From an uncultured Myxococcales bacterium (GTDB lineage Bacteria > Myxococcota_A > UBA9042), in the NCBI GenBank assembly GCA_903929795.1, contig CAIYWC010000040.1, positions 16,425 through 80,424 on the forward strand: a stretch of DNA of 64,000 bases, given 5' to 3'. Under the pieces are notes generated by a model that ran no database searches, was not told the origin of the DNA, and saw nothing but the letters and a program-made list of their open reading frames with translations. Below are positions 24,659-35,600 of the stretch, one piece after another (position 1 is the first letter of the stretch; every line of letters begins with the position of its first letter). The translations under genes and the position numbers were made by a program.

Positions 24659-26173
24659 ATGACCCTGCTGCACCGCACTGACCCGCTGCCCGATCCCGAC
24701 GCTCCGCCGCTGCAGCTGCACGTCGCGGCACACGACCAGTCGCGCGTGGAGTGGATTTGCACGGTGCCGCTGGCGCCGCCGGGCGTGACGCAGAACTACC
24801 AGGTGACGTTCGAGTTCGAGATTCCCGATGCGATTTGGGTGCCGCACGACGCCTGGCAGCGCTATCAAGTGCGGACCCGGCTGACCAGTCCGCCGCTGCG
24901 CCAGCAACGCCAGACGCCGACGGTCGGCGACCCACGCGACGGGCTCCGTATGCGCGCGCTGTCGGTGGCGCAGGCGCTGCGCGTGACTGGGCGCGCGCCG
25001 GTGAAGCTCCTGATGGATGCCCAGCGGCGCGATGGCACGCTACGCGCCGCGGAGTCGACCGAGGCGATCGCCGGGCTGCACGCCGCGCTGGGCCACGTGG
25101 TGACGCTGCGGGTCTGGCTGGCAGCGCAGAGCGCGAACAACGACGCGTCGCTCCAGCGGGAAAAGCTGCTCGCGGATGAGTACGTGTCGGGCCACGTGCT
25201 GCTGTTGCTGACCCGCCTGCGGGCGGCGCTGCACGCACGCCACACGCACAAACCGCGGCTGATGGCGGGCGCGAGCCAGGACGTGCTGGACGCGCTGTCG
25301 GCGGCGCTGCGGGCGGAGCACGGCCACCGTCAGGCGACCGACATGCACCCGGCGGCGCCGCACAGCCCCGCGGAGGTCGAGGCATATGTCAACCGCGCGG
25401 CGCAGCTGAAAAAACACTTCCAGCAAGCGCTGTTTCTCGACGTGACGGCGTTCATGCTGGACGAGCGGCTGCGCAACTGGATCGCCGCGACGATGGCGAT
25501 GGTGGCGGCGGTCTTCTATTTTGCCTGGCAGATTTCCGTGCTCAACGCCGTCACGACCGGCGCGACGACGGTGTCGCTCGCGCTGGCGGCGCTGGTCGGC
25601 GCGCTTGTGTACGCGGCCAAGGACCGCATCAAAGAGGTTGGCCGGTCCTGGCTGGCTGAGAAGTTGAAGCACACGTACGCGGATCGCATCGCGCGGCTGC
25701 GGCTGCAAGCGCGAATGGACCCACAGCGCAGCGAATTCGTGCTGGCGCGCGAAACTATTACGGTGCAGAAATACCTGGCGGCGGACCGAGTGAATCCAGA
25801 ATTGGGCGTGACGACAGCGGTATTTCGGCTGAGGATTCGCGAACGGCTGCGCCATACGGGCCTCGCACAGCTCCACGCGCAAGGCCTGCTGGGCTTGAAG
25901 CACGTGTTCCGCTACGACCTGTCGCCGCTGCTCGCCAAGCTGGACGATCACGAAAAGCACGTCCCGGTGCTGGGGCCAAATGGCCTGACGCTGCGTAGCG
26001 CCTCGCGCGTGTACCTGCTGCCGGTGATTGTGCGGCTGTCACGTCAGGAGCCGGACGGCGATCGCGAACTGCTATGCGTGCGCGGTCAACTGGTGCTGCG
26101 TGGACGAAAACTCGTGCGTTTCTCGCCACAACTGCACCGCGCGCCGGCTGCGACGGCACAGGAATCTGGCTGA
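24659..26173 (+). CDS. Uncharacterised protein with two central membrane helices
   Basis: 504 residues. I do not recognise a family. The N-terminal 60 residues look like a beta-sandwich (VEWICTVPL, YQVTFEFEIPD). Residues about 80-250 are helical and Arg/Ala-rich. Two membrane helices at about 270-285 and 292-312 (MAMVAAVFYFAWQIS, VSLALAALVGALVYA) are followed by KDRIKEVGRSWLAEKL and a basic C-terminal domain of about 170 residues. There is no signal peptide, so both large domains are probably cytoplasmic with a membrane hairpin. The promoter position excludes the GTG 12 bases upstream. A cupin gene follows 46 bases later and may be co-transcribed. Confidence 0.6.
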   Translation: MTLLHRTDPLPDPDAPPLQLHVAAHDQSRVEWICTVPLAPPGVTQNYQVTFEFEIPDAIWVPHDAWQRYQVRTRLTSPPLRQQRQTPTVGDPRDGLRMRALSVAQALRVTGRAPVKLLMDAQRRDGTLRAAESTEAIAGLHAALGHVVTLRVWLAAQSANNDASLQREKLLADEYVSGHVLLLLTRLRAALHARHTHKPRLMAGASQDVLDALSAALRAEHGHRQATDMHPAAPHSPAEVEAYVNRAAQLKKHFQQALFLDVTAFMLDERLRNWIAATMAMVAAVFYFAWQISVLNAVTTGATTVSLALAALVGALVYAAKDRIKEVGRSWLAEKLKHTYADRIARLRLQARMDPQRSEFVLARETITVQKYLAADRVNPELGVTTAVFRLRIRERLRHTGLAQLHAQGLLGLKHVFRYDLSPLLAKLDDHEKHVPVLGPNGLTLRSASRVYLLPVIVRLSRQEPDGDRELLCVRGQLVLRGRKLVRFSPQLHRAPAATAQESG

Positions 26174-26219
26174 ACGCGCGGGCTTGTGGCAGGCTCCATC
26201 GTCCCAACGCGAGGAACAC

Positions 26220-26555
26220 ATGCGCATCGTCGACAAACCCTGGGGCCATGAAGAAATCTGGGCCGAAACACCGCGTTACGCCGGAAAATTCCTGATCATT
26301 TCCGCGGGCGAAATGCTGTCGCGCCAATACCACGAGCAAAAGGAAGAGACGATTTGCGTTCTGGAAGGCGTGCTGATCCTGGAAATCGGCCGCGACCCAC
26401 CGCAGCAATTGCTGCTCAAGCCCGGCCAGTCGTATCACGTCAAGCCCGGAACTGTGCACCGGTTTTGCGCTGGCGAGACCGACGTCCGGCTGGTGGAAGT
26501 CAGCACGCCGGAGCTGGACGATGTGGTGCGGCTGGAGGACAAGTATGCGCGATGA
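26220..26555 (+). CDS. Small cupin protein, mannose-6-phosphate isomerase C-terminal type
   Basis: 111 residues from ATG 26220 behind GAGGA. A single cupin barrel: KPWGHEEIWAET at the start, SRQYHEQKEETICVLEG as motif 1 (metal His/Glu), and PGQSYHVKPGTVHRFCAG as motif 2. It resembles the stand-alone isomerase domain of type II mannose-6-phosphate isomerase/GDP-mannose pyrophosphorylase. It may interconvert sugar phosphates, or be a cupin of other function. No guanylyltransferase gene is adjacent. Confidence 0.75.
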   Translation: MRIVDKPWGHEEIWAETPRYAGKFLIISAGEMLSRQYHEQKEETICVLEGVLILEIGRDPPQQLLLKPGQSYHVKPGTVHRFCAGETDVRLVEVSTPELDDVVRLEDKYAR

Positions 26556-26572
26556 TTCGACCGCTTGGACGC

Positions 26573-26601
26573 TTGTCGAGGGCAAGATCGCCAGCTAGAC
26601 T
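26573..26601 (+). promoter_or_regulatory. Promoter of the giant TPR gene
   Basis: TTGTCG (26573-26578), a 17-bp spacer and TAGACT (26596-26601), with ATG 26662 about 55 bases after the likely transcription start. Confidence 0.55.
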
Positions 26602-26661
26602 CGGCCGCGGAAGTTGGTCCGCTGGCGCTGTGCCGCGACCTTGATCAGGAGCACGCTTTTG

Positions 26662-29600
26662 ATGCAGCAGCCGGCCGCCAATGGAGCCCTGCCCATCGAG
26701 GCGGACATCGAGAAAATCGCTGCGGTTTTGCGCGATGACATGACGGCGACCGTCCTGGCTGAGATGGCCAACCGGCTGTTGCAGCTCGCCGCGTCTGAGC
26801 TGCATCCGCGCCTGCGGGCAGCGCTGCTGGATCGCGCGGCGACGCTGTGCAACCACGCAGACCCGCATCGCGCGCTGAGCCTGTGGCTGGAGGCGTTTCG
26901 ACTGTTTCCGGATCCGCCGGTCGGCCGGCGGCTGGCAGTGCTGGCTGCGGACGATTTAGGGTTCGCGCGTCTCAACCGGCTGGGCCACCTCGTGGACGCG
27001 ATCGCCGAGCTGACGCCGCCGGCGCATCGCGCGGACGACCTGATTGCGGCCGCGCAGTATCACATCCAGCAGGGTCACGGTACGTCGGCGCAAGCGACGC
27101 TGGCCAAGCTGGCCGACCTCGCGCCGCTGCACCCGCAGCTGCTGGAACTCTCGGAGATTGCGCTGCAGCAAGCGGAGGCACGCGCCGAGGCGCTTCAAGC
27201 GATGCGGGTCGAGCTGGGGACCGCTCAGGAGGACGATCGTGCGCGGCTGCTCGTGGGCTACGCGGAGATGCTGCTGCACGGCGACGAACCGCTGACGGAA
27301 GCGGCGGCGGCGCTCGCTGATGCCGTGGACGCCGGCGTGGCGACGGCCGAAGTGGCGCCGATGTGGGTCGAAGTGGCTCGCGCGATGGGCGACGGTCAGG
27401 AGTTGGCGCGCGCGCTGGCGCTGGCCCTGCAAGACGAGCACAGCGCGCTGCGGCTGCAATACGCGGACGAGCTGGCGAATCTCCCCGACATCGAGCAGCG
27501 TCATCCGCAAGCGGCGGTCGCGGCGCTGCGCGTCCTGGTGGCGATGGCGCCGGAAGACGCAGCGCTGCAGGCGCGGCTGGAAGTCGCTGAAGCGTTTGCC
27601 CAAGGCGTGGGCGCGGAACCGGCGCTGGAGGCGCTGCGGCTGCGCGCGCTGCAGACGCGCGACCGCGTGCTGGAGTCGGCGGCGAGCCTGGCGATCGCCC
27701 AGGTGGCGCAGACGACAGGTGACCTGGAGAAAGCCGAGCGGCATTTCCGGCGCGTGCGCAGTCTATCGCCGCAGAATCCGGAAGCGCTGGATTTCTTTGA
27801 GCAATGGTACAGGCGCGCCGGCGATCACCGGCGGCTGTTCGCGGCTTTGACGCAGCGCGCGGCGCAGAGCGATGGCCGAACGTTGGTGCGGATCGCCTTG
27901 GAAATGGCGCAGTTGGCCGAGGGTCCGCTCGCAGCAATCGATCCCGCGACGTCGACGGAGCGGGCGATCGAGGCCTATCAGCGCGTGCTGACCGTGCAGC
28001 CGGACCACATGGACGCCATCGCCGCGCTGGAGCGGTTGCTGACGGCGGGTCAGCGCTGGCCGGAGCTGGCCGCGCTTCTGTCGCGGAGCGCCCATGTTTT
28101 TGCCCCGCGGGCGGTGATCGACAGCTCGGCGCGCGATTTCGCCATCGCGATCTGGAACCGGCTGGCTGCGCTGAACACCGATCCGGCCCGCCTACCCGAT
28201 TCCGGTGCGGCCCTGGAAGCGCGGCTGCGCGTGCTGGATTTGGACCCGCGCAACCCGGACGCGCTGCAGGCCGTCGTGGCGACGCTGCACGAGACCGGCG
28301 ATTGGCCCGGCGTGCGCGACATGCTGCTGACAGCGGTGGACGCGGCAGAGGACCCGCACGAACTGGCGTCGCTCTCGCAGCAGCTGGGTGAAGTGTACCG
28401 CGACCACCTGAACGACCCGGAGCAGGCGGCGACCTGGCTGGACCGCGCGGCGATGAGCGAGCCGGATCGCGCGGATGCGCGGCTGCAGGCGCAGGCGCTC
28501 TGGCGCGCGCGGGGCGATCGCGACCGGCTGCTGGACGCGCTGATGACGGACCTGCGCTCGCGCTGGGGCCGTCATCCGACCGAGATGACCGGTCAGGAAG
28601 TGCGTGACTTGACGCCGCCAGCCGAGCGGGACGCGGTCGCGGCGATCCTGGAAGAGGCGGCGCAGCTAGCGGGCCACTTGTTGGGCGGCAAGGACAATCC
28701 GCAGCAGCAGCGCTTTATCGCCGCGCTGTGGTGCCTGCTGCTGGAGCTGGAGCCGGGACAGCTGCAGGCGTTGGACGCGCTGCACACGCTCTGGGCGCAC
28801 CACGAGCCGACGCAGCTGCGCGAAATGCTGCTGGCTCAGCTGGCGCTGGACGAGCTGACCGACGCGCGGCGGATCGCCGTGCTGGAGCGCCTGTGCCCGC
28901 TGCTGCTGGCGAACGCGGCGGACGACAGCGATTTGGCGCAGCAAGCGCTGACGATCTCGCGCCAGCTGGCTGAGATCGCACCGGATTCGCCGATCGCCCG
29001 CTCAACGCACCTGCACGCGCTTGTGGCGTTGGGCGACGTGCCGGGGCTGCGGGCCACTTTTGCGTCCGATGACGCCGGGGCCGCAGAGTTTGCCGAGGCG
29101 ATCGCCGCCGTTGCCGACGGCAAGCCCCTCGCCGCACGCATCGGCCTGCTGCGGGCCGCTGCCGATGCCGTGACGGGAACTGGCCAGACGGTGCGCGCGA
29201 CCGAGCTGCTGGCGGACGCGCTTGAGGCCGCCGAACAGCTGGAAGACGCCGAGGAGCGGCAGCGACACATCGTTGCGACGGCGGAGGCGCTGCTCACGGC
29301 GGCGCGCGCGTCGAGCTTGGTCGGTCTGGAGCGGCTGGCGGTCGAGACGCTGGCGGTGTTCGCGCCGATCGCGGAACTGCCGCAGTACAAGAAGATGCGC
29401 ACGACGCTGCTGGTCACCGCGGGGCTGTGGTCCGACGCGACGGCGGCGGCTGCAGACTGGATCGACGAGTTGGTCGCGCGGCACGAATTCACACAACTGC
29501 CTGAAGCGATTAACGAACTCAAGGAATCGGCGCGGCGCGCTGGCGAGCTGGACGCCGTGCCCCACCGGCTGCTGGCTTGGGCGGACGCGGTGCCAGCCGA

Positions 29601-32600
29601 CGCGGGGACCCACACGCTGCGGGTGCCGCTGTGGCTGGACGCGGCGCAGCTGCTGCTGACGGCTGGGCGCGATCTGCAAACTGCGCGCCATGCCATTGAT
29701 TTGGCGACGGAATCCAGCCCGAATACCCTGGAAGTCCTGGCGCTGCGCGAGCACGTGTGTACGGAGCAAGCCGACTGGCCGGCCGTGGTCGCGACGCTGG
29801 AGCGCCTGGCCGAGCTGCAAACGGCGCACGAGCGCGCGGACACGCTGATGCGCGCGGCGAACCTGTGCGATCACGCGCTGGCGGACCCGGCGACGGCCGC
29901 GGCGCTGTATCGGCAAGTGCTGGAAGAGACGCCTGAAGCGCTGGAGGCGTGGTACGGCTTGGCGGCGGCGCTGCGCAACGCGGGATCGCTGGACGAGCGC
30001 GCCGATGTACTGGACGCGCTGCTGGCGCGCGACGACTTGAGCCGCGATTCGCGGGCCCGCTTGGCGCTGGAGCGCGTCGACCTGGCGCACCAGCGTTCGG
30101 AACCGGAATACGCCTCGGCGGCGCTGGCTGTGCTGGCGCGGTTGGCCGCGACGCTGGACGCCGATCCGCAAACTGTGTTGCCGCTGAATGACAGCGAAAA
30201 CGCGCTGTTGGGCGTGGGCCTGAGCCTGCTGGAAGACCCGATCGAAGGCCCGGCCATCGCCGAGCTCCTGCTGCCGATCCTGCGCGCGATGCGCAGCGAC
30301 GACGCTTCGACCCAGCACGGGCTGCTGCGCTGTCTGGACACGCTTGTCGCGGCGCCGAATGCCACGCCGACCCAGCGGCAGGCGTGGCTGGATGAAGCAG
30401 CGGAGTCCGCGGGAAGCGACCCACAACGGCGCTATGCCGCGGCGCGCGCGCTGGTGGAAACTGCTCCGGAAAATGCGCACTTGGACGTGCTGGCTGACCG
30501 TGCCGCCGACGCGGGCGAGGATGCGGATTGCGACGGCCTGCTGACGGCAATCGCCGCGGGCGAGCAGCCGCCGGAACTGCGCAAACACGCCGCGCTGCTA
30601 CTGGCGAACCGGGGCGCGCTGGCGAATGACACGGCGCGGGCGGTCACCGGGTGGACGCTGCTGCACCAGATGACGCCCCAAGATCCGCAGCCACTTCAGC
30701 AGCTTGCGGAACTGTTTGCTGCGAGCGGCGACACAGACGGCCTGGTCTTCGCCCTGACCGAGCAGACCCGACTGGGCTACACGGCGGCGCGCGTCGGCGC
30801 GTGGCTGCAGCTGGCGAGCTTGCACCTGGACACGCAGCACGACCCGCGGGCCGCGGTCGCGGTGACCACCGAAGCGCTGGCGGCGCATCCGGGCGACGAC
30901 CGGCTGTGGGCGTTGCACCTGCGGGCGCTGCGCGAAGCTGGCGAGCCGACGGCGCTGCTAACTGGACTTCAACAGCGCATTGCGCAAACGGATTTGCCAG
31001 ACGAGACGGGTTTGGCGCTGCGGCGCGAGCTGGCGGCGCTGCTCGACGACACCCACGATCTGCCGGCGGCGCTGGCGACGTGGCTGCAGCTGGCGTGCGA
31101 CGACCCGAACGACGACGAAGCGACCGAGCGCGCGACGGCGGATCTGCTGCAACTGGCGACGGACGCGCTGCCCGAGGCGCTGGCGGCCGCGGCGCGGTCG
31201 CTGACGGACGTGCTGGACCTGCGCGGCGATCGCGATCGGCTGACGGCGGTGCTGACCCTGCGGCTGGCGCACGCGACGGCGGCGGAGAAACCGGAATTGC
31301 TGGAGCGGCTCGTGCCGCTGCGGGCGCAAGGCCAAGACCCGGCAGGGGCTTTTGACGCGGCGGCGATGCTGTTGGTGCTGCGTCCGCAGGCGGGCGAGGC
31401 GATTGTCCGCGTGCAGCAGCTGGCGCAGACGGCCGCGATCAGCCAAGAACGGCTGGCGGCGACGTTGCTGGCGGCGGCGGAATCGGCGGATGCGGCGACC
31501 CGGGCGGAGCTGCGTGAAGCGGCGCTGGCGGCGCTGCCGGACGATGAGACGACGCTGGCGATTCGCCGGCAGATTTGCGATGCGGCGCTAGCGGATAGCC
31601 CGGACGATGCGGTGTGGCTGCAACGCGCGGATGCGTGGGCCCAGGCGTCCGACGACGACAGCGCGCGGCTGGCCGTGCTGGCGCGGCGGGTCGCGGTGGC
31701 GAAAGACGATGGCGCGCGTCTGGCGCTGCAGCAGGAGCGCGCGCGCCTGGCGGACCATCTGGGCGATCTGCCGACCGCGCGGCTGGCGTGGCAAGACGTC
31801 CTGACGCACCCGGACGCCGATGCGCGCCGGGAAGCGGCGGCGGCGCTCTGTGACGTGTGCGAGCGGCTGGACGATCACGCCGGGGAAGCGGCGGCGCTGA
31901 GCGCCCTGCGGCAGGAAACCGACGACGCAGAGGCGCGTCTGGCGCTTGCGCTGAAGGCAGCGGCGGCGGCGCAGGGAGCGGGCGACAACGCGAACGCGCT
32001 GGGCATCTTGCAAAACCAGGCCGAAGAGACTCCGCTGGACGAAACGCTGTACCACGGCATCGCCGCGCTGCTGCCGGCGGGCGCGCAGAAGACGCAGCAT
32101 CTGGCGCAAGGCTGGCAGCGGATCCTGAAAGACGACGGCGAGCGGCTTGCCGCGGCAAACGCGTGGCTATCGGCGCACGGTGACGAGCGCGCGGATGCGT
32201 CGTGGCAGCGGCTGACGCAGGTGCTGGATGCCGGCGTGCGCGGAGAAGACCTGTTTGAGCGGCTGGCAGACCTGTCGGCGGCGGACGACGACGCAGTGGC
32301 GATCGCGGCGGGAACACGGCGGGCAGCGCACGCCGCAGACTCGGCTGACTTGGCTGGGGAAATTGCCGCGCGTCAGCTGCTGCTGGCCCGGCTGGACGGC
32401 GACGCTGCGCTGGCGGAGCGCCGGCTGCTGGCGGACCTGCTGGAGCGCGCGGGCGAGCGCACCGAGGCGATCGCGCACCTGCGTGTGATTGTGGCGCAAA
32501 CGTGGGACCGCAGCGTGGCGGAACACGCGCTGGCGCTGGCCCAAGGGTCGCCGCTGGCCGACGAGCTGGCCGCGGAGTTTGCCCAAGCCGCGGCGCGGGG

Positions 32601-35600
32601 CGTAGCCATCGACGATATTCACCAAGTGGCAGATTTCGCAGGAACACCGGCGCTGGCGGAGATCGCGGGCGCGGCGCTCCTGCACCGCCTGTTGGACACG
32701 CCAGACACCGCGCAGCAGGCCACGCTCTTGCACCTGGTGCTGGCCCTGGCGGACGTGCATGGGCTCAAGGCGCTGCGCGACAAGACGGTCGACGCGGTGG
32801 CCGCGGGGCCGCATTTGGTGACGCTGCTGGCCCAGACCGAGGGCGATCCGCTGGTGGCGCCGCTGCGGCTGCGCGCGGCGGAACAGGCGCTGGAGAACGC
32901 GTCGCCAGAGAGCCGGCAAGTCGCGGTGCGGCAACTGGCCGAGCTGCGGGCGTCGGTGGCCGGCGATATCGCCGGCGCGGTGGACCTGCTGCTGGGCCAA
33001 ACGGCTGACGGCGATCCGCTGGCGGCGCTGGAGCAAGCCCGAACGCTGGCGGCGCAGCACAACCGTCTGGACGTCTGGCTGGACGCGGCGCAAGACGCCG
33101 TGATGGACGCCGATCTGAGCGCCGAGCAGCGGGCGGAGATTGCCGCCAAGGCGGGCGACGTCGCGGTGCAGCAAGGCGAACCGGCGCGCGCGGCGGCGCT
33201 GTGGCAGCTGGTATGGGATGACGACCCGGAGAGCACCGCTGCGCGCGATCGCGTCCTGGCATTCCGGCGGCAGGCGGGCGATCCGGCGCCACTGGCGACG
33301 GCCATCGAACGCGCGATGCTGCTGGGCGGCGACGTGGATCGCGGTGCGCTGCGCGTAGAACTGGCTGATTTGAAACGCCAACTGGGCAAGCCGCGCGAGG
33401 CTCTGCGGTTGCTCCAGGACACCGTGGCGAGCGAGCCTGACCGCACCGACGTGATTCGGGTGGCCGAGAGCCTCCAGCACGACCCGCACCTGCTGGATGA
33501 GACGCTGGAACTGCTGGAACGGCAGTACCGCCACCACGCGCAGTGGCCGCAGCTGGCGGCCGTGCTGCAGCAGCGGATGGAACGGACGCAGCGGCCGACC
33601 TCGCGGATTGTTCTGGCCCAGGCGCTGGCGACCGTGCAGCAGCAGCACGGCGACGTGGCGAGCGCGGCGGCCGCGCTACTGACGGCGCTGCGGTCAGGCC
33701 CGACGCTGGAGGCGCTGGCGGCGCTGGAGCGCCTGTGCGACGCCAAGACCCAGCCTGCCGCGCTGGAGCAAGCCTATGCGCTGATGCTGGATGCCGAGCT
33801 GCCGCCGGAGCAGACGGAGACGGTGCTGCGGCGCGCGATCGCGTTTGATCTGGCGCGCGGCGAGAAGGAGTTTGCCGAGGCGCGCCTGATCGCGCTTGTG
33901 TCGCTGCGGCCCGACGACGACGCGGCGTTCGCCCAGCTGAGCGAGCTGCTGAGCTCGATTGACCGCCGCGAAGACCTGATGGCGGCGTGGCAGGTGCGGC
34001 TGGCGGCGCAGCCCCAGGAGCCGCGGCAGCGCGAAGGCCTGCGCGAAGTGGCGGCGCTGGCGCGCGCGCTCGGTCACCTGGACGTGGCGGTGAATGCCGC
34101 GCAGACGTGGCTGGATCAGGCGCCCGATGACGTGGATGCCCTGGAAGTGCTGGCGGATCTGCTGCGGGAGACCGAGCAGCCCGCGGAGCTTGCGGCGGTG
34201 CTGGTTCAGCTGGCGCACGTGACTGCAGATCCAGGCGATCGGGCGCGCATCCTCATTGAGACCGCGCGGCAGCACGAGCGCTTGGGCGATATCGACGCGC
34301 AGCACGCCTCGTACGAAGGCGCTTTTGACGCGGATCCGGCCAACGACGAGGCTTTTGTGTTCCTGGAGCGCAAAGCCGGCGCGGATCCGGAGAAGCTGAT
34401 TCCGCTGTTCGCGCGGCGCAGTGAGGCGCTGCAGCCGGGGCCGTCGCGCACGCTGATGCTGCGCAAGCTTGCGAACGCGGCGGCGGAGCTCAATGACGGG
34501 ACGACGGCGTGTCGCGCGCTGGAGGCGGCGATTGTCGATGATCCAAGCAATGTCGCGGTGTTGGATGAGCTGCTGCGCATCGCCGAGCAGCAGCACGAGT
34601 GGCCGACCTGGCTGCGCACGGCCGACAAACGGCTGGCGGTGGAGACGCGCAAGGAAGGCAAGGCCAGCTTGCGGCGGCAGATGGCGCGCGTGACGCTGAC
34701 CGACCAGGTGGACGCGGCGGCAGCGGCCGAGCACATCGCGGCGCTGGAGAAGCTGACGCCGAACGACCCGGCGGTGGCGCAGTTCAAGACGATGCTGCAA
34801 GCCCGGAGCGCCGATCCGCGCGAGGCGGCGGCAGGTCTGGAGGCGCTGTTGAAGGACGCGGTCGACACGGCGACGCAGACGTCCCTGCACCAGCAGCTGG
34901 CCGATTTGTACGCCGGGCCGCTGGACAACCCGGGCAAGGCGATTCGCGAGCTGGTGCGGCTGGTGCAGCTGGATCCGCGGCGGTGGTCGGCGCGGCGGCG
35001 GCTGTGCGACCTGTACAAGGCGCGCAACTCCATGGAAGCCTATGCGGAATCGCTGCGGCAGTGGCTGCAGACGCTGGGTGACAGCCGCGATGCCAACACG
35101 CTGAGCGCCGAGCGGATCAGCCAGCTGGGCGCGCTGCAGCTGGAGCTGGGCGAGGCGCTGGCGGCGGTGGGCCAGGTGGCGGAAGCCGCGGGCGTGCTGA
35201 AGGACGCGCTGGTCTTGAACGGCCACAGCGCGCGGCTGGACGCAATCCTGGCGCAAATGCTGGAAGCCACGAGCGACACGGCGGGCGCGGCGGAGCTGGA
35301 GGACTGGCTGGTCGGCCACCACGGCCAGGGCGATCGCGAGCAGATGGCGGCGCACGCGCAAAAGGCCGCGCAACTCTGGGAGCAGCTGGGCGAGCACGCG
35401 AAGGCGCGCGACGCGTTCCGCCGGGTGCTGGAAGTGCGCGTGGACGACCCGCTGGCGATGCTGGGCCAGGGTCGGGCGTGCCTGGATTTGGGCGACACAG
35501 ACCGGGCACTGCGGCTGTTTGACGCGGTCTCGCGCAACACGAAGGCGTCGCCGAAGTCGCGGGCCGATGCGCTGGTCGGCATGGGTCGCTGCCGGATGAG

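Noticed and set aside
29002..33648. Several long minus-strand frames opposite the TPR gene
   Set aside because: GC-rich codon bias leaves few stops in the antisense frames; they show Arg/Ala/Gln composition with no domains.
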